Shown one piece after another: positions 7,884 through 15,253 of a stretch of 64,000 nt of DNA. A program made the position numbers and the translations under genes. Position 1 is the stretch's first letter. The number at the start of each line of letters is the position of its first letter. The stretch is from Streptomyces sp. NBC_01439 (GTDB lineage Bacteria; Actinomycetota; Actinomycetes; Streptomycetales; Streptomycetaceae): NCBI RefSeq assembly GCF_036227605.1, contig NZ_CP109487.1, forward strand, positions 9,287,001 through 9,351,000. The letters run 5' to 3'. The notes beneath the pieces are model-generated. The model did not search any database and was not told the origin of the DNA. It was given only the letters and a program-made list of their open reading frames with translations.

Positions 7884-8291
7884 ATGGAAGCCGATGAGTC
7901 ACCTCTGGAAGTGTCTGTTCCTGAAGACACCGCACCAGAGAGGGCTGAGAAGAGGGCCCGGGACGCGCGCCGCATCGAGGGTTGGTCGATCGCCTGGATG
8001 CTCCTCGCCATGCTGATCTGGGGATGCTTCATCTTCCTCATGGTCGCCGACTACGGCCCCGAGGTGTCCTCATACAAGGGGACCCACGCTGTGTGCCAGG
8101 GGCCGCTCGGCGATCCGTCGCCTCAGGACAGAGTCTGCCGAAGCGATGAGCTGCGGCAGTGGCCCGCGCTGATGGGAATCCTCGCGCTGGCGTCCATAGC
8201 GACTGTCACCGCAGCGGCAACCACGGTGTACGCCAAGGTCCTCGCCCGCCTGGCCCACAGCGACGGGTCCGGCGTGCCGCCACAAAGCTGA
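7884..8291 (+). CDS. Hypothetical two-helix membrane protein
   Basis: 135 residues with a strong Shine-Dalgarno (AGGAGGGGGACGA before ATG 7884). The N-terminus is acidic. One hydrophobic helix lies at about 35-56 (SIAWMLLAMLIWGCFIFLMV) and a second at about 95-118. Between them lies an outside loop with two Cys (VCQGPLG ... RVCRSDE) that could form a disulfide. Family unknown. Confidence 0.65.
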   Translation: MEADESPLEVSVPEDTAPERAEKRARDARRIEGWSIAWMLLAMLIWGCFIFLMVADYGPEVSSYKGTHAVCQGPLGDPSPQDRVCRSDELRQWPALMGILALASIATVTAAATTVYAKVLARLAHSDGSGVPPQS

Positions 8292-8440
8292 CGTTCCGTC
8301 TGCGTGGACACCAGAAGGCCGCCTCTGGTCACCAGACCACCGCGAAGGCATCAGCACAGCCGCCCTGAACCCCGTGCAGATCACCGTATCGGCGAGTACC
8401 TGCGCGCAGCGCACTCGTCGTTCGGACGTGTTTTGGAACG

Positions 8441-8815
8441 TTGTGCGTCGGCGATGCGGTGAATCGACTTCCGGGCGACTACCTCTTCTCGAATGTCGGG
8501 GGCACCAACATGCTCATGTACTCGCTCGTCGACCGGCTGTGGCGTAGAGCCGAGCAGAGCGCGGGCATCACAAGGAAAATCACCTCGCACTGGCTGCGTC
8601 ACTTCTTCGCTTCGGCGGGACTGTCCAAGGGGGTACCGGTGACGGATATGGCCGAGTGGCTCGGGCACCGGGATCCACGCATCACCCACGAGACGTACGC
8701 GCACGTGATGCCGGACACCCCGGGACGGCTGAGGGCCCTGATGGATTCGGTCTTCACGCGTGAAACCGAGCTGAGCCTGCCACTCGAGGTTGAGGCCGTG
8801 GCCCAAGCGGCTTGA
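8441..8815 (+). pseudogene. Tyrosine recombinase/integrase remnant (C-terminal catalytic part)
   Basis: 124 residues matching the end of a phage-type integrase: DYLFSNVGG, then HWLRHFFASAGLS (the HxxR box), MAEWLGHRDPRITHETYAHV (the later His and the catalytic Tyr). The N-terminal core-binding domain and first catalytic Arg are absent, and the sequence upstream in all frames does not restore them. This is a decayed relic of an integrated element. I see no flanking attachment repeat or tRNA gene nearby. Confidence 0.7.
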
Positions 8816-8963
8816 CGCCCAGTGGCGCGACCGGTCTCGCCCAGTCGGCCGTATCGCCGGACGGGCAACGCAAAGGGTTCGGTCCGCCCGTGAATGACCG
8901 AGTTCAACGCTGCGTAGTCAGCACCGAACCAGCACGGGAGTCAGCTCGGGGGTGCAAAACAGG

Positions 8964-9599
8964 CTAGCGGCGGGCCGTGCCGGTGATCCGCGCGTATCCG
9001 AGGATGTGGCCGGACATGGTGAACGCGGCAACGGTCGGCGGCGTGGACGCGGGTAGGCCGAGCGTGGGTACGTCGAGTGCATACACGGAGATCTCGTAGT
9101 GGTGGGTGAGGTCGCCACCGGGCGGGCAGGGCCCCAGGTAGCCGGCCTTTCCGGAGTCTCCAATTCCGGTGATCGCATCGGCCGGCAGCTGGGTGTCCAC
9201 GCCGGTGTGACCGGCGGGGATGTCCCAGACGAGCCAGTGCCAGAATCCGGCTCCGGTGGGCGCGTCGGGGTCGAACATGGTGATCGCGTAGCTGCGGGTG
9301 GCCTGCGGAGCGCCACTCCACGACAGCCGGGGCTGCCGGTTGTCGCCGGTGCAGCCGAAGGCGTCGGCCCAGGTGTCGGCGGGGAGCGCCTCGCCGTCGC
9401 GCACGTCGGGGCTGGTCACCGTGAAGCGTTCGGCGGAGTCGGGTACGCCCCTGCGGATCTTGGTGTATCCGTAGCCCGGGCGATCGGTCGAGGGCGTGGT
9501 GGGCTCGGGTTCTCCGGAAGCGGTCAGGGCCACACCGGTGGCCGGCGCGGCACCGGCGGCGACGGCCGCTGCCACGCCCGTGCGCAGGGACTTCTTCAT
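8964..9599 (-). CDS. Secreted YbhB/YbcL-type PEBP family protein
   Basis: 211 residues. An N-terminal signal peptide (MKKSLRTGVAAAVAAGAAP) is followed by a phosphatidylethanolamine-binding-like fold: FTVTSPDVRDGEALP, PRLSWSGAPQATRSYAITMF, DPDAPTGAGFWHWLVWDIP, then GYLGPCPPGGDLTHHYEISV near the C-terminus. The DPDAPTG and GPCPPGG-HxYxxxV elements are family hallmarks. Ligand and role are unknown. ATG 9599 follows AGGAGGA. It is divergent from the XRE regulator gene, which may control it. Confidence 0.88.
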   Translation of the reverse strand: MKKSLRTGVAAAVAAGAAPATGVALTASGEPEPTTPSTDRPGYGYTKIRRGVPDSAERFTVTSPDVRDGEALPADTWADAFGCTGDNRQPRLSWSGAPQATRSYAITMFDPDAPTGAGFWHWLVWDIPAGHTGVDTQLPADAITGIGDSGKAGYLGPCPPGGDLTHHYEISVYALDVPTLGLPASTPPTVAAFTMSGHILGYARITGTARR

Positions 9600-9735
9600 C
9601 GGTCCTCCTGAATCTCGGTGGTGGACCGATGGTCCGGACCGGGCGGACAGTGGGGGAAGGCCCTCTGGATGCTGGTATGCGCCGTACCACTCTCTGCTGT
9701 GGACAGGGGGCCGCGTTGCGGGGCGATGATGAGGT

Positions 9736-10686
9736 GTGGTGCACATGCGAACGGGGCGCAACGAGGAGCTGGCGCAGTTCCTGCGGGCGATGCGGGCGCG
9801 GCTGCAGCCGGACGACGTGGGACTGCCGGTCCAGGGACGTCGCCGCACACCGGGTCTGCGGCGCCAGGAGGTCGCCCAGCTGGCCGCCGTCAGCGTCGAG
9901 TGGTACGTCCGGCTGGAGCAGGGGCGGGCGAGCGAGCCCGGGACCGCGGTGCTCGACGCCCTCGCCCAGGCGCTGCGGCTGTCGCCCGCCGAACGCCGCC
10001 ACCTGCACGTGATCGCCCGCGGCGAGGCGCCGGTGCCCCGCCCCGAGTGCCTGCCGGTGAGCGAGTCGCTGCGCGCCCTGATGGAAGGAATGCCGCTCCT
10101 GCCCGCCTACCTCGTCGACTTCAGGTTCGACGTACTGGCCCACAACAGTGCCGCGGCCGCGCTGTTCGGCGAGGACTTCGGCTCCGGCGTCGCGGACAAC
10201 GTGGCCCGGATGCTGTTCCTGTCGCCCCGCATGCGGGAGATGCAGCTGGACTGGGCCCGGGTGGCCCGCGAGACGGTGGGCAACCTGCGCGCCACGCTCG
10301 CACGCCACCCCGACGAACCGCGGCTGCTGGAAGTGATCGGGGAACTGCGCTCTACCGGCAGGGAGTTCGCCCTCTGGTGGGACGACCACACAGTCAGACA
10401 GCGCGCTCATGGCACCAAACGGATCAGGCATCCCTCGGTCGGCGAACTGACCGTCCATTACGACACACTGGCCACCCTGGACGGGGCCGGGCAGTGCCTC
10501 ATCGTCCTCACACCGGCCGACACGGCGGCCGAGACGTGTCTGCGCAGGCTGATGGCCGATCGCGCCGGCACCCTCGGCGGTCCCGGTCTGCACGCTCTGC
10601 CTGCTGCCCAGGCCCGGCACCCCGAGCTGCCCGGTGGCAGCGCGCAGCCCGGGCCGGCTCCCCGCCTGCGGCCCGGCCGGCGGTGA
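9736..10686 (+). CDS. XRE-family regulator with MmyB-like ligand-binding domain
   Basis: 316 residues. The N-terminal helix-turn-helix (about 10-90) reads RRTPGLRRQEVAQLAAVSVEWYVRLEQGR, the canonical start of the MmyB/XRE regulators of Actinobacteria. A PAS-like sensory domain follows (about 105-280: LVDFRFDVLAHNSAAAALFG, then FALWWDDHTVRQRAHGTKRI). Start candidates are GTG 9736, GTG 9739 and ATG 9745; GATGAGG upstream fits the last best. These proteins usually control an adjacent divergent gene, here the PEBP gene. The C-terminus is an unstructured Pro/Gly/Arg-rich tail. Confidence 0.88.
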   Translation: MVHMRTGRNEELAQFLRAMRARLQPDDVGLPVQGRRRTPGLRRQEVAQLAAVSVEWYVRLEQGRASEPGTAVLDALAQALRLSPAERRHLHVIARGEAPVPRPECLPVSESLRALMEGMPLLPAYLVDFRFDVLAHNSAAAALFGEDFGSGVADNVARMLFLSPRMREMQLDWARVARETVGNLRATLARHPDEPRLLEVIGELRSTGREFALWWDDHTVRQRAHGTKRIRHPSVGELTVHYDTLATLDGAGQCLIVLTPADTAAETCLRRLMADRAGTLGGPGLHALPAAQARHPELPGGSAQPGPAPRLRPGRR

Positions 10687-10746
10687 CCGTGCCCGTGCCG
10701 CCGACGGCACCGTGGCGGGATCACGCACCACACGTAGGGTGGTTCC

Positions 10747-11640
10747 ATGGAGATCAGAGAGTTGCAGTGGTTCGTGGCTCTCGCCGAGTGCGAGCACGTG
10801 ACCTCCGCGGCCGAACGACTCAACATCGCCCAGCCCACCCTCTCCCGTGCGCTCGCCCGCCTGGAGAAGCGGATGGGGGTGGCGTTGTTCGACCGCAAGC
10901 AGAACCGGCTCCACCTCAACAAGTACGGTGAGGTGTTCCGGGCGCACGCGGTACGTGCCATCAGCGAGATGGACCGCGCGGAACAGCGCATCGCCACCCT
11001 GATCGATCCCGACACCGGGACCATCACCCTCGGCTTTCTCCACTCCTACGGGACCTGGCTGGTCCCCGCACTCCTCGCCGGGTACCACGCGATCGCACCG
11101 GCGACCACTTTCGAGCTGCGCGGCAGCGCCGCGGACGCCGTCGTCGACGGGGTGCGGCAAGGCAGGCTGGACCTCGGCATCACCAGTCCCCGTCCCGCCG
11201 ACACCACCTTGCGCTGGACGCCGCTGCAGAACGAGCCGCTGTCCCTTCTCGTGCCCGTGGGCCACCGTCTCGCCTCCCACCACCGGGTACGGCTGGCTGA
11301 GCTGGCCGCGGAGGACTTCCTCGCGCTTCAGCCGGAGTTCGGCCTGCGCCAAGTCGCGGACAAACTGTGCGAGGCGGCCGGCTTCACCGCGCGGATCGTC
11401 ATGGAGTGCACCGAACTCAGCACGCTCCGCTCGCTGGTGTCATCCGGACTCGGCGTGGCCGTGGTGCCCGCCACCGGTGACGCGTCCGCTCACCCCGCAG
11501 GCGCCGTCTCCGTCCCCTTGGCGGACCCGGGGGCCTTCCGGACCATCGGGGTGATCGCGCAGGCAGGCGGTCCGCGCGCCGCGGTCGCGGCGCGGTTCCA
11601 CTACTACATCCGCTCCACCGCGCAGGCCTCCGAAGGCTGA
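10747..11640 (+). CDS. LysR-family regulator of the CoA-ester/dicarboxylate gene set
   Basis: 297 residues. The N-terminal winged helix reads MEIRELQWFVALAECEHVTS then LNIAQPTLSRALARLEKRMG, followed by a periplasmic-binding-like effector domain (about 90-290). It resembles YwbI/CbbR-type LysR proteins. It lies just upstream of the HATPase-citE operon in the same direction. The three promoters of the following gene set all contain a T-N11-A palindrome, the standard LysR box, so this protein is the obvious candidate to bind them. The effector is probably a C5 dicarboxylate or its CoA ester (inference). Confidence 0.9.
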   Translation: MEIRELQWFVALAECEHVTSAAERLNIAQPTLSRALARLEKRMGVALFDRKQNRLHLNKYGEVFRAHAVRAISEMDRAEQRIATLIDPDTGTITLGFLHSYGTWLVPALLAGYHAIAPATTFELRGSAADAVVDGVRQGRLDLGITSPRPADTTLRWTPLQNEPLSLLVPVGHRLASHHRVRLAELAAEDFLALQPEFGLRQVADKLCEAAGFTARIVMECTELSTLRSLVSSGLGVAVVPATGDASAHPAGAVSVPLADPGAFRTIGVIAQAGGPRAAVAARFHYYIRSTAQASEG

Positions 11641-11672
11641 GGGATCCGGCCTTGGGCCAGTGACCTGGCCAC

Positions 11673-11715
11673 ATGCGCGCAGTGCATCGAACGGCATGAG
11701 AAGCGTCATTTCACA
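11673..11715 (+). promoter_or_regulatory. Two-part LysR-type operator, copy A
   Basis: ATGCGCGCAGTGCAT (11673-11687, T-N11-A), then 16 bases, then CGTCATTTCACA (11704-11715), pointing at the gene that starts at 11745. Copies B and C in the maoC/caiB intergenic region have the same parts and the same 16-base spacing. Confidence 0.8.
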
Positions 11716-11744
11716 GGGCTGATTCCCGGTCCGAGGATCGTCCT

Positions 11745-12275
11745 ATGAACATTGATGCCACCACCGTCCCTGTGCGGTCGTGTGGAAACCGGTACCCGAC
11801 GCGGGACCCGGCTCCTGGACCCGGTGCAGCCGAGACGGTTTCCGTACCGGAGCCGCAGCGGACCGCGCCCCTGCTGGGAGCGGTCTTCGTAGCGGCCGAG
11901 AAGAACATGGTCCGCGAGGTGCGGCACTTCACCTCGTCCCTGCTGGCCTTCTGGGGCGTGGCCGCTTGCGACCGCGAGTCGGCCCTCCTGATCGTCGGCG
12001 AACTCGGTGCGAACGCCGCTCAGTACGGGGGCGCGGAGCTCGCCGTTCGGCTGTCCCTGGAAGGGGTGACGCTCCGCATCGACGTACGCGATGGTGGCGC
12101 CCTTCCGTGGGCGCGAGCGGCCGGTTCCACGGCCCGTCCGGCCGGGGAGTGCGGGCGGGGGCTCACCATCGTCGACCACCTCGCCGATCGCCTCCGGATC
12201 ACGACGTCCGGCCAGTGGCACATGGTCCGGGCCGACCTGCGCCTCACCCCGCCCGCTCCCCACGGGGGGACGTGA
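11745..12275 (+). CDS. Anti-sigma-type HATPase (RsbW/SpoIIAB-like)
   Basis: 176 residues. After a disordered N-terminus of ~45 residues comes a GHKL ATPase fold: LLIVGELGANAAQYGGAELA (N box), DVRDGGALP (G1-like), and GRGLTIVDHLADRL (G2). These small Streptomyces proteins often act as anti-sigma factor kinases or serve in signalling. ATG 11745 follows GAGGATC. Its stop overlaps the ATG of the CitE-like gene (TGATG at 12273-12277), and the LysR-type operator precedes it, so it is an unusual first gene of a catabolic operon. Partner sigma or anti-anti-sigma factor unknown. Confidence 0.8.
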   Translation: MNIDATTVPVRSCGNRYPTRDPAPGPGAAETVSVPEPQRTAPLLGAVFVAAEKNMVREVRHFTSSLLAFWGVAACDRESALLIVGELGANAAQYGGAELAVRLSLEGVTLRIDVRDGGALPWARAAGSTARPAGECGRGLTIVDHLADRLRITTSGQWHMVRADLRLTPPAPHGGT

Positions 12276-13102
12276 TGGCCCTTGCTCCCCGGTACGCCCG
12301 CTCGTGGCTGTTCACCCCGGCTGACCGTCCCGATCGATACCCACGCAGGGACCGGCCGGGGGCGGACGCCGTCGTCCTGGACCTCGAAGACGCCGTCGCC
12401 CCCTGCCGCAAAGCGCTCGCCCGCCACCACCTCACCCGCCCCGGCGCCGTGGACGCACCGGTCTGGGTGAGGATCAACGACCGCACCAGCGAGCACTGGC
12501 GTGATGATCTGGAAGCCGTCGCCGGCCTGCCCGCCTTCGCCGGGGTGATGCTGCCGAAGGCCGAGCACGCCGAGCACGTGGCTTCGACGGCGGCCCTCCT
12601 GCCGGCCGGTACACCCGTCGTCGCCCTGGTGGAGACCTCGCTCGGCATGGAGAACGCCTTCGCCATCGCCCGCGAGAGGGCCACCTTCGCCCTCGCCTTC
12701 GGTGTCGCCGACTTTCGCCGGGAGACCGGTCTGGGCGACGCGCCCGAGGCGTGGGCGTATTGCCGGACTCGGCTGGTCATCGCGAGTCGCGCGGCCGGAC
12801 TGCGCGGCCCCGTAGACGGCCCTGCCATGCACCTGGACGACATCGCCGCGGTACGCGCCGAGGCGCTCGCGAGCCGGGCCGGCGGATTCACCGGCAAGCT
12901 CTGCATCCACCCGGCGCAGACAGCCGTCGTGAACGCCGCCTACAGCCCGGCTCCCGAACAGATCGCCTGGGCCCGCCGGGTGCTGGAACAGGCCGCGCAC
13001 AGTGACGGCGCCGCGGTCCGGGTGGACGGCGAGATGATCGACCGGCCTCGCCTGGACCACGCCCGCGACCTGCTGGAGTTCGCGGCAGCGGTGGACGGGT
13101 AG
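12275..13102 (+). CDS. CitE-like CoA-ester lyase (citramalyl-/malyl-CoA lyase family)
   Basis: 275 residues, close to the usual length of stand-alone CitE-like lyases. Signature segments: SWLFTPADRPDRY, DAVVLDLEDAVAP (metal-site region), GVMLPKAEH, VALVETSLGMENAF (catalytic Glu), AFGVADFRRETG (metal Asp) and GKLCIHPAQ. Members cleave beta-hydroxyacyl-CoA esters. With neighbouring MaoC and CaiB genes, the best guess is (S)-citramalyl-CoA to acetyl-CoA plus pyruvate, the last step of itaconate breakdown. It overlaps the HATPase stop by one base and ends before a strong bidirectional terminator. Confidence 0.85.
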   Translation: MALAPRYARSWLFTPADRPDRYPRRDRPGADAVVLDLEDAVAPCRKALARHHLTRPGAVDAPVWVRINDRTSEHWRDDLEAVAGLPAFAGVMLPKAEHAEHVASTAALLPAGTPVVALVETSLGMENAFAIARERATFALAFGVADFRRETGLGDAPEAWAYCRTRLVIASRAAGLRGPVDGPAMHLDDIAAVRAEALASRAGGFTGKLCIHPAQTAVVNAAYSPAPEQIAWARRVLEQAAHSDGAAVRVDGEMIDRPRLDHARDLLEFAAAVDG

Positions 13103-13153
13103 GGCGCTGCGGCCGTCGGCGGGTGCGCTGCCGGCCGCCGTTCGTTGGTCGTA

Positions 13154-13193
13154 CAGGGACCCGCCGGCCTGCGAGGAGGCCGGCGGGTCCCTG
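13154..13193. terminator. Bidirectional terminator between citE-like and maoC-like genes
   Basis: Perfect 17-bp stem CAGGGACCCGCCGGCCT / AGGCCGGCGGGTCCCTG with loop GCGAGG, placed between the convergent genes ending at 13102 and 13242. Confidence 0.88.
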
Positions 13194-13241
13194 TGCCATG
13201 GGGGAAGCGGGCCGAAGCACCCGCGTTCGTGGCGGCCCCGG

Positions 13242-13814
13242 TCAGTTCTCCAGGCCCGCCGCCGCCCTGGAGCGTTCGTCCCACACGGGCCGCACGTCGG
13301 CGAACGACGGCCCGTGGCCGCGCCGGTACACCATGAGCGTCCGTTCGAAGGTGATGACGATGACGCCGTCCTGGTTGAAGCCGATCGTACGCACGCTGAC
13401 GATGCCGACGTCGGGCCTGCTGGAGGAGGTTCGTGCGGTCAGGACTTCCGACTGCGAGTAGATCGTGTCGCCCTCGAAGACCGGGTTCGGCAGGCGGACC
13501 CGGTCCCATCCCAGGTTGGCCATCACATGCTGGGAGATGTCGGTGACGCTCTGCCCGGTCACCAGGGCCAGGGTGAAGGTGGAGTCCACCAGGGGGCGGC
13601 CCCATACCGTCTGTGCCGAGTAGTGCCGGTCGAAGTGCAGCGGCGCGGTGTTCTGCGTGAGCAGGGTCATCCACGAGTTGTCCGTCTCCAGCACGGTCCG
13701 TCCGAGCGGATGCCGGTACACGTCTCCCACCGCGAAGTCCTCGAAATAGCGACCCTGCCAGCCCTCTACGGGGGCGCGGTCCTGGTCGGGGCGGCTGTGC
13801 TTCTCGTTCGTCAT
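13242..13814 (-). CDS. MaoC-type (R)-hydratase, probable itaconyl/mesaconyl-CoA hydratase
   Basis: 190 residues, one hot-dog fold: GRYFEDFAVGDVYRHPLGRT, then WMTLLTQNTAPLHFD, GRPLVDSTFTLALVTGQSV, ANLGWDRVRLPNPVFEGDT and FERTLMVYRRG. The usual hydratase D-x-N-P-x-H site is altered (QNTAPLH), as I recall for the itaconyl/mesaconyl-CoA hydratase subgroup. ATG 13814 follows GAGGATGAGG. It is divergent from the CaiB gene across two inverted copies of the LysR-type operator. The hydratase call is firm at family level; the substrate comes from context. Confidence 0.82.
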   Translation of the reverse strand: MTNEKHSRPDQDRAPVEGWQGRYFEDFAVGDVYRHPLGRTVLETDNSWMTLLTQNTAPLHFDRHYSAQTVWGRPLVDSTFTLALVTGQSVTDISQHVMANLGWDRVRLPNPVFEGDTIYSQSEVLTARTSSSRPDVGIVSVRTIGFNQDGVIVITFERTLMVYRRGHGPSFADVRPVWDERSRAAAGLEN

Positions 13815-13844
13815 GACCTCATCCTCGGAACGTCGAGGGCGGCT

Positions 13845-13887
13845 TGTGAAATGACGGGATGTGCACCGGCCCATGTGCCACACGCAT
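13845..13887 (-). promoter_or_regulatory. Two-part LysR-type operator, copy B (toward maoC)
   Basis: Read leftward: ATGCGTGTGGCACAT (13887-13873), 16 bases, then CGTCATTTCACA (13856-13845), about 30 bases before the maoC-like start at 13814. Confidence 0.8.
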
Positions 13888-13909
13888 GGCCGAGCCGCCT
13901 CCTCGTGCC

Positions 13910-13952
13910 ATGCGCGCCACGCATCGGGCGGTGGTCATCTCGTCATTTCACA
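13910..13952 (+). promoter_or_regulatory. Two-part LysR-type operator, copy C (toward caiB)
   Basis: ATGCGCGCCACGCAT (13910-13924; arms ATGCG/CGCAT), 16 bases, then CGTCATTTCACA (13941-13952), 59 bases before the CaiB start at 14012. Confidence 0.8.
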
Positions 13953-14011
13953 GCGGCCCGCGGGCGGCGGAAGGGTGTCCCCACACATCCCGACTGCCCC
14001 GGAGGGCCCCT

Positions 14012-15253
14012 ATGTCCGAGCCGCATCCCCCGCACCGCCCAGCCGCCGGACGGAGCAATGAACCTGACGGTGCATCAGTCTGCGGACCGCTCGCCGGTCT
14101 CGTCGTCGTCTCGCTCGAACAGGCCGTCGCGGCGCCGTTCGCCACCCGTCAGCTGGCCGATCTCGGCGCCCGTGTCATCAAGATCGAAAGGCCCGGTACC
14201 GGCGACCTGGCCCGCGGCTACGACCGTACGGTGCGCGGTATGTCCAGCCACTTCGTGTGGCTCAACCGGGGCAAGGAGAGCGTCCAGCTCGACGTACGGT
14301 CGCCCGAGGGCAACCGGCGGCTGCGCGCCCTCGTCGACCGGGCCGACGTCCTCGTGCAGAACCTCGCCCCGGGCGCCGCCGACCGCCTCGGCATCGGCAG
14401 CGAGCGGCTCGCCGGTGAAAGACCCGAGTTGATCACCTGCGACATCTCGGGATACGGCGGAACCGGCCCGTACCGTGAGCGCAAGGCGTACGACCTGCTC
14501 GTGCAGGCCGAGGCCGGGCTCCTCGCCATCACCGGAACCCCCGAGACCCCGTCCAAGGTGGGCCTGTCCATCGCCGACATCTGCGCCGGCATGTACGCGT
14601 ACTCCGGCATCCTCACGGCGCTCCTGGAACGGACCCGTAGCGGCCGGGGCATCCGGCTGGAAGTCTCCATGCTGGAGGCGCTCGGCGAGTGGATGGGGTA
14701 CGCCGAGTACTTCACCCGCTACGGCGGGACCGCTCCCGCCCGTACCGGAGCCAGCCACGCCACGATCGCACCCTACGGGCCGTTCCCCACGCGTGACGGT
14801 CAGAGCGTGATCCTCGGTCTCCAGAACGACCACGAGTGGGCCGCGTTCTGCGAGGCCGTGCTCGACCGGCCCCACCTGAGCGACGACGCGCGGTTCGGGG
14901 GCAACGCCGACCGGGTCGTCCACCGGGCCGAACTCGACGCCGTCGTACGGGAGACCACCCTGGCGCTGAGCGCCGCGGAGCTCGTCGACAGGCTGGACGG
15001 CGCCCGCATCGCGCACGCGGGGCAGCGCACCGTGCAGGAGTTCAGCGCGCACGAGCAGCTCCGGGCCCGTGGCCGCTGGGCCCCCTTCGACAGCCCCGTC
15101 GGGGAACTGCTCGGTCTCGTCCCTCCCGTCACCGTGGGCGGACGCACCCCCGCCCGGCTCCGTCCCGTACCCGCCCTGGGCGAGCACACCGACGCGGTCC
15201 TCGCCTGGATCGACACGCCCCTTGAGCACGCACCCGACGGAGGAACGTCATGA
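14012..15253 (+). CDS. CaiB/BaiF (class III) CoA-transferase
   Basis: 413 residues, the usual family length: LAGLVVVSLEQAVAAPFATR, DLGARVIKIERPGTGDLARG, FVWLNRGKESVQLDVRSPEG (the segment with the catalytic Asp nearby), DVLVQNLAPGAADRLG, CDISGYGGTGPY and YDLLVQAEAGLLAITG. These enzymes pass CoA between acids. With CitE-like and MaoC-like genes it should activate a C5 dicarboxylate such as itaconate or mesaconate using succinyl-CoA (inference). ATG 14012 has GGAGGG six bases upstream. Its stop overlaps the carrier gene's ATG (ATGA). Confidence 0.88.
   Translation: MSEPHPPHRPAAGRSNEPDGASVCGPLAGLVVVSLEQAVAAPFATRQLADLGARVIKIERPGTGDLARGYDRTVRGMSSHFVWLNRGKESVQLDVRSPEGNRRLRALVDRADVLVQNLAPGAADRLGIGSERLAGERPELITCDISGYGGTGPYRERKAYDLLVQAEAGLLAITGTPETPSKVGLSIADICAGMYAYSGILTALLERTRSGRGIRLEVSMLEALGEWMGYAEYFTRYGGTAPARTGASHATIAPYGPFPTRDGQSVILGLQNDHEWAAFCEAVLDRPHLSDDARFGGNADRVVHRAELDAVVRETTLALSAAELVDRLDGARIAHAGQRTVQEFSAHEQLRARGRWAPFDSPVGELLGLVPPVTVGGRTPARLRPVPALGEHTDAVLAWIDTPLEHAPDGGTS

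Noticed and set aside
8941-11352. A long minus-strand frame (about 800 residues) opposite the XRE and LysR genes
   Set aside because: It is a shadow of the high-GC coding strand. The real minus-strand gene there is the PEBP gene in another frame (8964-9599).
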